From: Candidatus Sumerlaeota bacterium
GTDB taxonomy: Bacteria; Sumerlaeota; Sumerlaeia; Sumerlaeales; Sumerlaeaceae
NCBI GenBank assembly: GCA_026398535.1
Contig: JAPLSQ010000026.1
Location: forward strand, 1 to 55,635
Length of the DNA stretch: 55,635 nt
Direction of reading: 5' to 3'
Shown: piece by piece, positions 26,170 to 35,431 of the stretch
Layout: every line of letters starts with the position of its first letter
Position numbering within the stretch: position 1 is the stretch's first letter
Made by a program: the position numbers and the translations under genes
Notes under the pieces: generated by a model
Told to the model about the DNA's origin: nothing
Databases searched by the model: none
Seen by the model: only the letters and a program-made list of their open reading frames with translations

Positions 26170-28041
26170 TTATTCGTACATCTTGTTGATCTTGTCAGCA
26201 TACCGCGCGAAAATCACATTTCGCTTGGGTTTCATTGTCTGCGTCATCATGCCGTTTGCCTCACTAAATGCATCCTCAAGCAAAGTGACACGCGTGATCT
26301 GTTCAAATGCCTTGCATCCCCCGTTGGCGCGCCGCACCGCGCCGATTTCATAGCGAATCGTCTTGTTGGCGTCCGGATGAGCAATCACATCGCGCGCGGA
26401 CGAGTCCGGGAGCAGACCTAAGCGCTCCGCAAGTGCCGCCGTACGGGCAACCACAAGCGCGCCAAGAGTCTTTCTATCTTGTCCAACAACAATGATCTGC
26501 TCAATGAGAGGACTGCGCAGAACAACACTTTCAATCGGTTCCGGTTCAATGTTCTCGCCACTCGAGAGCACAATTGTGTCCTTCGCGCGGCCGGTAATGA
26601 CAAGATCGTTCGTGTAAGCGAGCCATCCAAGATCGCCCGTGCAGAGCCACCCGTCGGGGCTTATGACACGGCGAGTTTCGGCCTCGTCTTTATAGTAACC
26701 CGCCATGACCTGTGGTCCCCGCGCCCATATCACTCCGCTCGCGCCTTGGGGCACTGGCGCGCCGTTTTCATCACGGATTTGAATTTCAGTCCCTGGTATT
26801 GGCCAGCCAACCGTGCCGCACACATTGTGATGCATACGGCGCACAGTCAAAACAGGCGCCGCTTCGGTCAGTCCATAACCATTAAGAATCGGCACGCCAA
26901 TCATCAATAAAAAGTCGTCGAGATACGATGCCAGCCCGCCCCCTCCATTGATCGCGACACGCAAACGCCCGCCCGTGGCATTGCGAATCTTGGCATAAAC
27001 CAGCATATCGCCAATTTTGTATAACGGCCAGAGCGCCATTATCATGAGCCATGCATAAACACGCAAGGCAATGGCGGGCGCCGTGGGAGTGGCCGTCAAT
27101 CCCATTGCCACGCGCCGGGCGGCCACATAATGCCTCCCAATGAAAAAAAATGAATGGGCAAGCATCCGGGCGATCATTTCCGATTTTTCAATCTTATGGC
27201 CGATAGCCTCATAAATGACCTCCCACATGCGGGGCACGCATGGCAAAAACTGCGGACGCATCTTTACCAGATCATCACGCAACCGCCGCTTGTCCGTATA
27301 GACAAAGGTGGTTCCGTTTTTGATGCCATAATATTCGACAGCCCGCTCGTAAACATGCCACGACGGCAGCACTGCCATAAGGAGGTCGCCGGGATTGACC
27401 TGAATGCCAAGATCGATATTGTCCGACTGGTGAGTCAGGTTGGCATGGGTCAGCATGGCGCCCCTGGGTATGCCCGTGGTGCCTGACGTGTAGACAATTG
27501 CGGCAATGTGATCAGGCGTGATGAAAGAAGCGCGCTGTTCATGGAGAGCGTTTTTTGCAGCGCCCTCGGACAGAACATCCGAGAAATTCAGAAGCCGGAC
27601 ACCCGCGGGCGCACTCGCCTTCGCAGCCGAATCGTCCATCATGATGATCGTATGCAACGAGGCCGAGCCTGTAACTGCGTGCATGATCCGGTCGAGCAGG
27701 CGGATATCCTGCACGATGGCCAGACCGGCCCCGCTGTGGTTGATGATGTACCAGATTTCCGCGGATGCGGTGTCTGATCCTCTCGGCACATTCACCCCAC
27801 CGGCGTTGATAATGCCCAGATCGCAAATCAGCCAGCGCGGGCGGTTGTCAGAAAGCAATGCCACGCGATCGCCGATGCCAAGGCCAATACTGATAAGCCC
27901 CGAACTGAAATCCCGAATGCTTCGGGCCAATTGCTCATAAGTGACCTGCAACGGCGGGGAGCCATGCGTATCGATTTGGGCGACCCGGTTTGAATAACGC
28001 TCTGCCGAATCGAAAAACATCTCTCCAACAGTTCGCACCAT
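26170..28041 (-). CDS. Long-chain acyl-CoA synthetase (AMP-binding)
   Basis: A 623-residue adenylate-forming enzyme. Motifs in order: IVYTSGTTGIPRGAMLTH (ATP P-loop), GGGGLASYLDDFLLMIGVP, LNGYGLTEAAPVL, GWLCTGDLGWL and the hinge/linker ITGRAKDTIVLSSGENIEPE. The length and the YGLTE plus long linker place it with FadD/FACL-type enzymes that activate fatty acids with CoA. It is followed by the beta-CASP hydrolase gene, a pairing with no obvious metabolic reason. A 96-residue membrane protein gene ends 9 nt upstream. Confidence 0.94.
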   Translation of the reverse strand: MVRTVGEMFFDSAERYSNRVAQIDTHGSPPLQVTYEQLARSIRDFSSGLISIGLGIGDRVALLSDNRPRWLICDLGIINAGGVNVPRGSDTASAEIWYIINHSGAGLAIVQDIRLLDRIMHAVTGSASLHTIIMMDDSAAKASAPAGVRLLNFSDVLSEGAAKNALHEQRASFITPDHIAAIVYTSGTTGIPRGAMLTHANLTHQSDNIDLGIQVNPGDLLMAVLPSWHVYERAVEYYGIKNGTTFVYTDKRRLRDDLVKMRPQFLPCVPRMWEVIYEAIGHKIEKSEMIARMLAHSFFFIGRHYVAARRVAMGLTATPTAPAIALRVYAWLMIMALWPLYKIGDMLVYAKIRNATGGRLRVAINGGGGLASYLDDFLLMIGVPILNGYGLTEAAPVLTVRRMHHNVCGTVGWPIPGTEIQIRDENGAPVPQGASGVIWARGPQVMAGYYKDEAETRRVISPDGWLCTGDLGWLAYTNDLVITGRAKDTIVLSSGENIEPEPIESVVLRSPLIEQIIVVGQDRKTLGALVVARTAALAERLGLLPDSSARDVIAHPDANKTIRYEIGAVRRANGGCKAFEQITRVTLLEDAFSEANGMMTQTMKPKRNVIFARYADKINKMYE

Positions 28042-28050
28042 GATGCGCGC

Positions 28051-28341
28051 TTACTGCTGTGTTTGTGTCGGTGGTGGTATGACTTGATAAACCATGAATT
28101 TATCCGCGGCCGAAACGACAAAGCTCTTGCCGTCGCCAACGGCCACAACATCCTTGAGGCCAACAACCTGATAGCCTTTGATCGGCTTGACATCCGTACG
28201 CGGCGTGTTATCCTGAATAATCCGCACCATCTGCGCCTGTGCCGGCGATGCAATGAAACCTGAATCCGGCCTCATCAGATTCAGCGCAAGAAGCGCGGCA
28301 ATCACACCCAGCATGATCTTCACGAACCGGTCCTGAAGCAT
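28051..28341 (-). CDS. Small single-pass membrane protein
   Basis: A 96-residue protein of unknown function. An N-terminal hydrophobic helix (FVKIMLGVIAALLALNLMRP) is followed by ASPAQAQ, which could be a signal-peptidase site, and an extracytoplasmic domain (VDVAVGDGKSFVVS-like strands) ending in PPPTQTQQ. The ATG at 28341 has GAGGAGAAG upstream on the complement. It is the first gene of the minus-strand operon with the acyl-CoA ligase and beta-CASP hydrolase. Confidence 0.75.
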   Translation of the reverse strand: MLQDRFVKIMLGVIAALLALNLMRPDSGFIASPAQAQMVRIIQDNTPRTDVKPIKGYQVVGLKDVVAVGDGKSFVVSAADKFMVYQVIPPPTQTQQ

Positions 28342-28434
28342 GATCTTCTCCTCGATTGTCTCGTGTTGGTGAAATCCTTCCGACAAACAATTCCATCCGG
28401 CAAGCAAAACCTCAAAAGTTGTAAATGAAAAGTG

Positions 28435-28463
28435 TTGACGATGGAATGGCCTGTCGCTGATAT
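28435..28463 (+). promoter_or_regulatory. Candidate sigma-70 promoter for the lipoprotein gene
   Basis: TTGACG (28435-28440), 17 nt, then TGATAT (28458-28463). The -35 box is good and the -10 box weak. The predicted start leaves a short leader before AAGGAG at 28487-28492. Confidence 0.4.
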
Positions 28464-28504
28464 GGCGCAAGTTGTTCACATTTTATAAGGAGAAAGCCAA
28501 AAGC

Positions 28505-29176
28505 ATGAGATTCACGAAGGCCTTGTTGATCTCGTTGTGTTGTGTCGGCCTTGCTGGATGTTCGGGCGTTTCCGGCCGCTCGCGATCCAGTCTGCCGCCT
28601 GCTCCTGCTCCTCTTGCAGGGCCTGCTTCGCTGGCGGGACAATCCGCCGCACCCTCCACGATCACTGTGGCGCCGGGAAAAATGTATAATTTGGAGCCGC
28701 CCGCCACGAAATCACAAAGCGGCTCCACAAAGAAGACTGAACGCAAATCCTCCGTTGCGGCTACTGGAAAATCCGCGGCTAATAAGGTTGCCAAGGAATC
28801 CAGTCCAGACACGGAGACCGCCAAGCCCTCCAGTGAGGAAGCTGGAAGTCCCGCGCCAGCGGCATCTGAAAAGGTTTCGCCTGACAAGACGCCCGCAGCG
28901 CCGACTCCTGCACCAACCGCTCAACCTGCTGACACAGCTCCCAAGGGCGGATCAGACGCGCCTGACTCCGAGGAAGCGCCCTACGCGGCGCCTGTGCGCA
29001 AAAGCCCAAGCAGTTCAGCCACGACAGGCAAATCATCCGGATCGGCGGCGGCGCAACATTCCACCACACGCGTGAAATCGCCCGCCGCTATGAAGAAGAC
29101 TGACGAGGCTTCTCACGTAGTGCCCGTCAGTTCCCCGCCAGAGGATCAAAAGCTCGATTCAAAGCTGAACTCCTGA
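28505..29176 (+). CDS. Low-complexity lipoprotein
   Basis: A 223-residue protein with a lipoprotein signal: MRFTKALLISLCCVGLAGCS, lipobox LAGC, lipidated Cys at about residue 19. The mature part is almost entirely Ala, Pro, Ser, Lys and Thr (PPAPAPLAGPASLAGQ and similar), so it is a disordered, basic, proline-rich tether probably spanning the periplasm. No folded domain is visible. AAGGAG lies 12 nt before the ATG at 28505. It is divergent from the small membrane protein gene. Confidence 0.8.
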   Translation: MRFTKALLISLCCVGLAGCSGVSGRSRSSLPPAPAPLAGPASLAGQSAAPSTITVAPGKMYNLEPPATKSQSGSTKKTERKSSVAATGKSAANKVAKESSPDTETAKPSSEEAGSPAPAASEKVSPDKTPAAPTPAPTAQPADTAPKGGSDAPDSEEAPYAAPVRKSPSSSATTGKSSGSAAAQHSTTRVKSPAAMKKTDEASHVVPVSSPPEDQKLDSKLNS

Positions 29177-29203
29177 TCATATACTGATCTCCTTAAAGGA
29201 AGG

Positions 29204-29258
29204 GTGGGCATCTTGCCAGACATCCAAGGTAGGCGCCAAGCCGCCCACTTTTTCTTAA
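29204..29258 (+). terminator. Possible terminator in a repeat-like gap
   Basis: GTGGGC (29204-29209) pairs with GCCCAC (29243-29248), with CTTG/CAAG inside, and a run of five T follows. The loop is long. The gap to 29340 also contains a second, related-looking GGCAGGGATGCCC around 29291-29304, so it may instead be a dispersed palindromic repeat. Confidence 0.4.
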
Positions 29259-29340
29259 GTCTGTGATAATTCGATTTCAGCGATCTTTGCAGGCAGGGAT
29301 GCCCGTATCGCAATGGGTTAGACTGAACCATCGCTTGGTG

Positions 29341-31026
29341 TCAGGTTGTTGCGTTTTTCCATGTGCGGTATGAACCGCTCAGATTACGCACACGATATCC
29401 CTTCTGTTGAAGCATCCGAGCGGCATAATAAGAACGCTGTCCGCTCTGGCAATGCGCGATGATTTCCGCGTCAATGGGCAATTCATTGATCCGCGAACGC
29501 AACTGGCCAAGCGGGATGTGAATGGAACCAGGAATAAATCCCGCATTGCGCTCAGATGCCTCGCGCACATCGACCACAACGACGCCCGCGGCTTGAGCTG
29601 AATCAATATCCCGCCATTGCGCCTGCGAAAGATCACCTGCCCTGATATTCTGCGCGATCATGCCCGCCAGGTTAACCGGATCCTTCGCGGAACCAAATGG
29701 CGGAGCATAAGCGAGTTCAAGCTCAGCAACATCCTCAACAGTCATTCCAGCTTTGAGCGCCGTGGCAAAAACATCAATGCGTTTGTCAACACCGCTGGCC
29801 CCGACCACCTGCGCGCCAAGCAGTCGGCCGGTATCAGGCGAAAAGAGCAATTTCATGGCAAGCGGTTTTGCGCCAGGATAATATTTGGCATGGTTCAGGG
29901 GATGAAGATGAACTGCTTCATGGGCAATTCCGAGCCGCCGCAATGTTTTTTCATTGGCGCCTGCGCATCCGGCCGAAAGATCAAACAGTCGAAGGATCGC
30001 CGTGCCATATACGCCACTGAAGCGGCTTGCGCGCCCGAAAATATTGTCCGCCGCAATGCGCCCCTGCCTGTTTGCGGGACCAGCCAATGGCATCAGGGTC
30101 CATTGGTTTGTCACCGCATCGCGCACCTCAATGGCATCGCCGACAGCCCATATGTGCGGATCACTCGTTCGCAGATGCTCATCCACGCGGATTCCGCCAT
30201 TTTCCCCGATCTCAAGACCTGCGCCGCGTGCAAGGGAAATTTCAGGACGAACACCCAAACCAAGGATGACAATGTCAGCGGGCAGTCTCGCGCCACTTTT
30301 CAGCACCACAACCGATGAGCCTGCCTTCTCGCCGCTTCCCGGTTCTTCAAAAGCGGCAACAGCATCGCCAAGATGCGGGGCCACACCGTTGGATTGAAGC
30401 TCCTTGTGCAACCAGCCGGCCATTTCCGGGTCCAAAGGCGCCATGACTTGTGGCAACGCTTCGGCCAGCGCGACCGACAAACCGCGCCGGACGAGCTGCT
30501 CCGTCATTTCCAGCCCGATGTAACCGCCGCCAACAACAACAGCACGGTGCGCCGATGTGTCCTTTATCCATGCCATGATGGCTTCAAGATCCGGAATATT
30601 GCGCATGGTAAAATGACCGGGCCGATTGATGCCGGGAATGGGAGGCCGCAACGGTTCAGCGCCAACCGACAGCACAAGAGCATCATAGCGTTCCCTGTAA
30701 TTTCGGCCATCAATCCGGTCATTCAGCTCCACCTCCCGCGAGACGGGGAATATGTTCAGAGCCTCGGTATTAGTGCGCACATCAAGATTGAATCTTGCGC
30801 GCAAGCTGTCGGGGGTGGCCACAAGCAACTTGTTCTGGTCCGCGATTTCACCGCTGACATGATATGGCAGACCGCAGTTTGCAAACGACACATGAGTACC
30901 ACGCTCGACAAGGATGATCTCAGCATCCTCGGACAAACGCCGGGCGCGCGCCGCGCAACTTGCCCCTCCCGCCACTCCTCCTATGATGATAACGCGCTTG
31001 GGTTTCCTTGAGTTATCGGCGGACAC
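29341..31026 (-). CDS. CoA-disulfide-reductase-like flavoprotein with C-terminal rhodanese
   Basis: A 561-residue FAD/NAD(P)H oxidoreductase. The FAD site is RVIIIGGVAGGASCAARARR; the redox Cys51 sits in SFANCGLPY, as in CoA-disulfide reductases that have a single active Cys. A second dinucleotide site is VVVGGGYIGLEMTEQL, and the FAD-binding VWAVGDAIEVRD follows. From about residue 460 a rhodanese domain appears, with IIAHCQSGQRSYYAAR giving the persulfide-forming Cys. Such fusions reduce CoA- or polysulfides. It starts with GTG at 31026 and overlaps the upstream rhodanese gene by 14 nt. Confidence 0.92.
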   Translation of the reverse strand: MSADNSRKPKRVIIIGGVAGGASCAARARRLSEDAEIILVERGTHVSFANCGLPYHVSGEIADQNKLLVATPDSLRARFNLDVRTNTEALNIFPVSREVELNDRIDGRNYRERYDALVLSVGAEPLRPPIPGINRPGHFTMRNIPDLEAIMAWIKDTSAHRAVVVGGGYIGLEMTEQLVRRGLSVALAEALPQVMAPLDPEMAGWLHKELQSNGVAPHLGDAVAAFEEPGSGEKAGSSVVVLKSGARLPADIVILGLGVRPEISLARGAGLEIGENGGIRVDEHLRTSDPHIWAVGDAIEVRDAVTNQWTLMPLAGPANRQGRIAADNIFGRASRFSGVYGTAILRLFDLSAGCAGANEKTLRRLGIAHEAVHLHPLNHAKYYPGAKPLAMKLLFSPDTGRLLGAQVVGASGVDKRIDVFATALKAGMTVEDVAELELAYAPPFGSAKDPVNLAGMIAQNIRAGDLSQAQWRDIDSAQAAGVVVVDVREASERNAGFIPGSIHIPLGQLRSRINELPIDAEIIAHCQSGQRSYYAARMLQQKGYRVRNLSGSYRTWKNATT

Positions 31027-31576
31027 AGCACGAAGCTCCAGAAGAAGCCGACCTGTTCCACGGCATGACGGCGATCATGTTTGCCAACGGGCAGTTATCC
31101 GTAATACCCGCCATTATCAAGCCGCAACCGACGAATCCGGATATCAGCGTGAAGAGCGGATGCAATGCGAATCCAAGCACAATACCAAGCAACACCATGG
31201 AACCCATGACGATGCGCGCCTGGCAGTCCACCGGCATGGCTCGCCTGCCGCGCTCAATGGGAAGCCCTGCTTTCTCCCACTCAACCGTTCCGCCATCAAT
31301 GACGACAATATTCGGATATCCCGCCTCGATGAATTTTCGCGCCGCCTGACGGGCGCGCGCGCCCGATTTGCAAAGTATGTAAAGCGGATCAGCATTCCGG
31401 CCGTTATGAACGGCCATGACCGAAGAGGCGTTTAACGAATTGAGCGGAAACAATCGCGCGCCCGTAGCATGAACAGCCTCATATTCTCTCGGAGTGCGCA
31501 CATCGATGAGATCGATCTGCCCGCCCTGCTTGAGTTTTTCCGCAATTTCACGAACAGTGACACATGTGAATGACAT
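31013..31576 (-). CDS. Rhodanese plus DUF2892 membrane protein (YgaP-like)
   Basis: A 187-residue protein. Residues 1-110 are a rhodanese domain with LIDVRTPREYEAVHATGARL and Cys69 in ILCKSGARAR. Residues ~115-170 are a DUF2892 pair of membrane helices (RIVMGSMVLLGIVLGFAL and LISGFVGCGLIMAG) ending CPLANMIAVMPWN. This is the layout of E. coli YgaP, a membrane sulfurtransferase. AAGGAG precedes the ATG at 31576. It overlaps the flavoprotein gene, so the two probably handle sulfane sulfur together. Confidence 0.93.
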   Translation of the reverse strand: MSFTCVTVREIAEKLKQGGQIDLIDVRTPREYEAVHATGARLFPLNSLNASSVMAVHNGRNADPLYILCKSGARARQAARKFIEAGYPNIVVIDGGTVEWEKAGLPIERGRRAMPVDCQARIVMGSMVLLGIVLGFALHPLFTLISGFVGCGLIMAGITDNCPLANMIAVMPWNRSASSGASCCVRR

Positions 31577-31752
31577 TGTTATCTCCTTTTCGCCGTGTTT
31601 TCCGGCGCAACTTCGTTTTCTTGACCTGACGAATATGACAATTGGACTGAATTGAGCCCAAGCGCCTGCTCATCACGGAGAAATCCGCGGGTCATGCTTC
31701 CGCCCATGAAAAATCGCAAATGATTACTCACCGCACGTGATGCCGATCTCTC

Positions 31753-32283
31753 TCAGGATTTTCGCGCCATCCCTTCATGCACGATGGTGTTGAGCGGCCT
31801 TCTGTTGCGAGACGGGGCTTTTTCAACAGTATAGCCCAAAGGCATGATGGCGACCGGTTTCCATTCTTCGGGCGCCCCAGTGACGGCTCTGACCTCTTCC
31901 TCGTCGAAGTCGCCGATCCAACATGCCCCCAGACCGAGTGCAGCTGCAGCCAACTCGGCATAGGCACAGGCAATCGTCGCGTCTTGCGCCGCCAGAAGCT
32001 CATCCGCTCTTTCGCCGAATGTCGGGCGATTGCGCTGAGGATTGGCAAGAAATACAATGGCGAGCGGCGCATTCTCCATAAACGCCTGCCGCGAGGCCGT
32101 TCTCGCCAGACGCGTCAGGCCTGTGCGATCGCGGATAATAACCATCTCATAGGCCTGCAAGTTCCCGGCTGAAGGGGCGCTGACTGCCGCTTCGAGAATT
32201 TTCTTCAGTGATTCCTCAGGCACGGGCGCCTGTTTGTATGCCCTCGTGGAACGACGCTCGTTTAGAACATCAAAAAACTTCAT
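31753..32283 (-). CDS. Nitroreductase-family flavoprotein
   Basis: A 176-residue FMN enzyme, short but normal for the family. Motifs: FFDVLNERRSTRAYKQ (FMN phosphate contacts), AAVSAPSAGNLQAYEMVII, and AALGLGACWIGDFDEEEV, with a C-terminal MPLGYTVEKAPSRNRRPL. It probably reduces quinones, nitro compounds or similar with NAD(P)H. The ATG at 32283 has GGAGG 8 nt upstream on the complement, which rules out the earlier in-frame ATG. It lies upstream of the sulfur-handling pair but 176 nt away. Confidence 0.93.
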   Translation of the reverse strand: MKFFDVLNERRSTRAYKQAPVPEESLKKILEAAVSAPSAGNLQAYEMVIIRDRTGLTRLARTASRQAFMENAPLAIVFLANPQRNRPTFGERADELLAAQDATIACAYAELAAAALGLGACWIGDFDEEEVRAVTGAPEEWKPVAIMPLGYTVEKAPSRNRRPLNTIVHEGMARKS

Positions 32284-32463
32284 GCCATGATCCTCCAATG
32301 CGGCTTGATGATGCCATATACAATCAGATCCGCCGGGTTATATGCCAAGACGTTTCATAGTAACAAATTGAGGGTTTGAGGTTGATTATTAGCGAATAGC
32401 ATTTTGTTGGCGCACTGCAGGTTTGCCGCGACAGTGATTTGTCGTAAACGTGTTGTGGCTCCA

Positions 32464-32691
32464 TTAAAGAAGCCGGCTGCATCCTGTGGCAAGACTGCGC
32501 AACCATGGCGCCATCACACGGTTGAACTCGTCCTGATCCACCAAATCCATGACACGGCTGATGGTGTCATTGCTGGGAAGATGTGTCAGTAATACAAGGT
32601 CGAGGAATTCGGGACCGCCAACAAGTTTGCGCCTATCCGCAGAAAGCAGCCCATTTGGTTCACTCAAATTGGCATGCTTCTGGCAGGTCAA
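32464..32691 (-). pseudogene. Remnant of an ISAs1-type transposase
   Basis: A 75-codon frame reads FLDLVLLTHLPSNDTISRVM followed by DLVDQDEFNRVMAPWLRSL. This matches the N-terminal associated domain of ISAs1-family transposases, where (L/I)PSHDTxxRV and LDPEAFxxCFxxWV are conserved. Everything after it, including the DDE catalytic part, is missing. No flanking inverted repeats were found. The rest of the 32284-32771 gap shows no gene; the LacI promoter must lie in its right end. Confidence 0.5.
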
Positions 32692-32771
32692 CCAAAGGTT
32701 ATTCCTGAAAATTGGACCGGTTGAAATTTTGATCGCTTTTTATGGTTCATTAAGAAAAAGAGTCATTTGGA

Positions 32772-33809
32772 ATGCGGCCTCATCCACGCCAGAAACGCCC
32801 GACGATCCGCGATATCGCGCGGATGGCGGGCGTGAGCCGATCGACAGTTTCGCTGGCGATCAATGATTCGCCCCGGATCAACGTGCAAACAAAGGCGCAT
32901 GTGCTCGAACTGATCGAAAAGGTCGGCTACCGTCCCAACCAAGCCGCGCGCAACCTCGTGCGCCAGCACACGCGCACGATTTTTGTCATCCTGCCGCAAC
33001 TGGCTCATGTGGTCTCGGACACATATTTCTCCGAGAGCCTGAGCGGGATTCTTGATGTGACAACCCCCCATGGATATCATCTGATGGTGGAGGAATCGAC
33101 GCCTGAGTTCAAGGAGCGCGGCCAGGCGCTGAAACTCTTCCGCCAAGGCGCGATGGATGGTGTGTTGTGCGTGGGCGGGCTGACGACGGACAAATTTCCG
33201 GTTGAGTTGTTCGAGGCGGGGTGCCCCGTGGCGCTGGTCAACAGCTCGCTGGCGGGCGTGCCGCAGGTGCTCGCGGACAACAACGACGCGGCGTTTCGCG
33301 CGGTGAAGCATCTTTACGACCTTGGCCACCGCAGGATCGCGCATATCCGCGGGAGCGAGTTCGTGACGACGGCGCTCGACCGCACGGCCGGCTATCTGCG
33401 GGCGTTAAAGATGCTGGTGCTGCCCATGCGCGAAGAATATCTGGCGCAGGGTTACTTTGACCAGGGCAGCGGACGCGATGCGATGAGATGGCTCCTGACG
33501 GCAAGGCAGCGGCCAACGGCGGTCTTCTCCACGAATGACATGATGGCCATTGGCGCCATGGATGCGATCCGCGAGGCGGGGTTGCGCATGCCCGAGGACA
33601 TCGCCATTTTCGGCGGGGATGACATTCAACTGGCGCGCTACATCAAACCCGCGCTCGCCACGATGCGCCAGCCAATGGATCTCATCGCGCAAACCGCCTG
33701 TGAAATGCTCCTTCGGCAGATCAAGGGCGGAGAATATGAGAAAAAGGTGAAAATCAAACTGGAACTGGTCATCCGTGAATCATGCGGGACACAGGCGTTG
33801 ATTGATTGA
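32772..33809 (+). CDS. LacI-family transcriptional regulator
   Basis: A 345-residue repressor-type protein. The N-terminal HTH is PTIRDIARMAGVSRSTVSLA plus INDSPRINVQTKAHVLELIE and the hinge YRPNQAARNLV. The periplasmic-binding-protein-like sensor domain covers about 68-345 (VLCVGGLTTDKFPVELFE, ALVNSSLAGVPQVLADN, HLYDLGHRRIAHIRG, FSTNDMMAIGAMDAIRE). It presumably senses a sugar. No sugar-uptake operon is adjacent, so its target is unclear; the divergent or neighbouring genes are weak candidates. The ATG has only a poor ribosome-binding site. Confidence 0.93.
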   Translation: MRPHPRQKRPTIRDIARMAGVSRSTVSLAINDSPRINVQTKAHVLELIEKVGYRPNQAARNLVRQHTRTIFVILPQLAHVVSDTYFSESLSGILDVTTPHGYHLMVEESTPEFKERGQALKLFRQGAMDGVLCVGGLTTDKFPVELFEAGCPVALVNSSLAGVPQVLADNNDAAFRAVKHLYDLGHRRIAHIRGSEFVTTALDRTAGYLRALKMLVLPMREEYLAQGYFDQGSGRDAMRWLLTARQRPTAVFSTNDMMAIGAMDAIREAGLRMPEDIAIFGGDDIQLARYIKPALATMRQPMDLIAQTACEMLLRQIKGGEYEKKVKIKLELVIRESCGTQALID

Positions 33810-33866
33810 TTGCGTGATCGTTGGAAGGGGGATAACGTGTATTTGGACTGCCCCTCATCATCCACA

Positions 33867-35414
33867 TTATTTTTCAGCCGGGGGCGGGGACGCCACCGCT
33901 CCCATAAGGAATGTGGAAGTCCGATGCGGCGGATTTTTCCTTCTTCCACGGGGCAGATACCACGCGGCAAATACCATTGCCGGCAGAAAAACCACAATTC
34001 GCCGGGTGATCGAAGCATTGCGTTCGGGAGGAAGATCGGCCTGACGCTGGGAATAGATCGCGGCAACCGCGCATAGGCAGACAACTGGCGCCGCCAGCAA
34101 AACCAGACGCCGAAGCGCGTTGCGCCGCCGCCAACCCGAGCCGAGCCCAACAAGAACGGCATATCCCGCGAACGCATAATATTCCGGGCGGAAGAGGACT
34201 TCCCGCAGGATGAGCATGCAGACAAACGGCAGATGACGTGGACTGACAAGGGCGGAGAGGCTGTAATCGGACATAAACGGATCGGCATGAGCGCGCGGGA
34301 TGCCCGCCTTGACGAAATGCCATGGCAGCGCAAGCATCACGAGGGCGGCCGCGAGGGCAAACATCAGCATGAGGCTGCGCGGTCGGGAGGGAGGAGCAGA
34401 AACCGGTTGTTGATCAGCAGCCGCTTCAGGCGATGTGCGTTCAAAACCGCCCGCTGATGGATCAGGCTTGGTCGTCAATCCTTCCACAAGGGCGGCTGCC
34501 ATCCATCCGGCAGCAAAGGGAAGCCCTTCAATTTTTATCTGTTGGATGACAAGCGCGAAAAATGCGCCCGAGATCAGATATTCCGGCGACCGGTCTTTCT
34601 GCCAGCGCGCAAGGCAGAACACCGCGGCAAGCCCATAGACTGCCATGAAAGGCTCGCGGGCAGAGAGCGTGGAGAATCCCGTGGCCATGACAGGCATGAG
34701 CAGAAGGGCCGCCGCCATGACGGCGCACCGGCGTGGTTCCGGCGCCAGACGCGCAGCGGAAACCGATAATGCTATGTAAACGGCATAAACAAGGATATAT
34801 GGGATGTGAGTTGCCGCGGTTGCCAGACTCCCGAACGTGAGGGCATACACAATTTCAATCATCGGCAGAAGATAAGGATGGAGGGGTTGGGCAATAAGGC
34901 GCTGGGGATCGCGCAGACTCTCGGTGAAGATGGTGCGCTCATTGAAAAGCACTTCGAGCCGGTAGGACCATATGACAATGCCGTCATAGTCAGTGGTCGG
35001 CAGCAGGAGCGAGGAGACAATATTCCACGCAAACAGAACAACAACGCCAGCGGCAACAAGGGCGCCGATGGGCAGGGAACCAAAAAGCGGTTTCACCGGG
35101 GCTGGAGATGGAGACAGCCGCGTCAGCGACCCGCGCCGGGCGATGAGCAGGGCGGCGCACACGGCGAATGTGCTTGTCCACCACCACCCATTGAGTCGCG
35201 CGCCGGTGAAAAGCAGCATCAGCGAGATGAGCGCCGGGACGGCAAGACCAAACAGGAGGGCAAACGCGAACTTCTCCGCGCACGCCATGCGGCGCAATGT
35301 GTGCTCGCGAAAAAACGACAGCACAGCCAGACCGCAGACGAATTGGGCGGCAATCACAATAACGGCGCGAAAGACAAGCACGACAAGATATTCTTTGACC
35401 GGATCAGCGTTCAA
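33867..35414 (-). CDS. Polytopic membrane protein, GT-C glycosyltransferase-like
   Basis: A 515-residue protein with roughly 11-12 membrane helices. After helix 4 there is a periplasmic loop with LLLPTTDYDGIVIWSYRLEV, where TDYDG resembles the acidic first-loop motif of GT-C transferases, and then QPLHPYLLPMIEIVYAL. A surface-glycan transferase or ligase role is likely but not proven. The frame has a stop two codons before a TTG, so TTG at 35414 is the start. It lies 17 nt downstream of another membrane protein gene and probably forms a two-gene operon with it. Confidence 0.7.
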   Translation of the reverse strand: MNADPVKEYLVVLVFRAVIVIAAQFVCGLAVLSFFREHTLRRMACAEKFAFALLFGLAVPALISLMLLFTGARLNGWWWTSTFAVCAALLIARRGSLTRLSPSPAPVKPLFGSLPIGALVAAGVVVLFAWNIVSSLLLPTTDYDGIVIWSYRLEVLFNERTIFTESLRDPQRLIAQPLHPYLLPMIEIVYALTFGSLATAATHIPYILVYAVYIALSVSAARLAPEPRRCAVMAAALLLMPVMATGFSTLSAREPFMAVYGLAAVFCLARWQKDRSPEYLISGAFFALVIQQIKIEGLPFAAGWMAAALVEGLTTKPDPSAGGFERTSPEAAADQQPVSAPPSRPRSLMLMFALAAALVMLALPWHFVKAGIPRAHADPFMSDYSLSALVSPRHLPFVCMLILREVLFRPEYYAFAGYAVLVGLGSGWRRRNALRRLVLLAAPVVCLCAVAAIYSQRQADLPPERNASITRRIVVFLPAMVFAAWYLPRGRRKNPPHRTSTFLMGAVASPPPAEK

Positions 35415-35431
35415 TGATCATTTCTTTCGCT

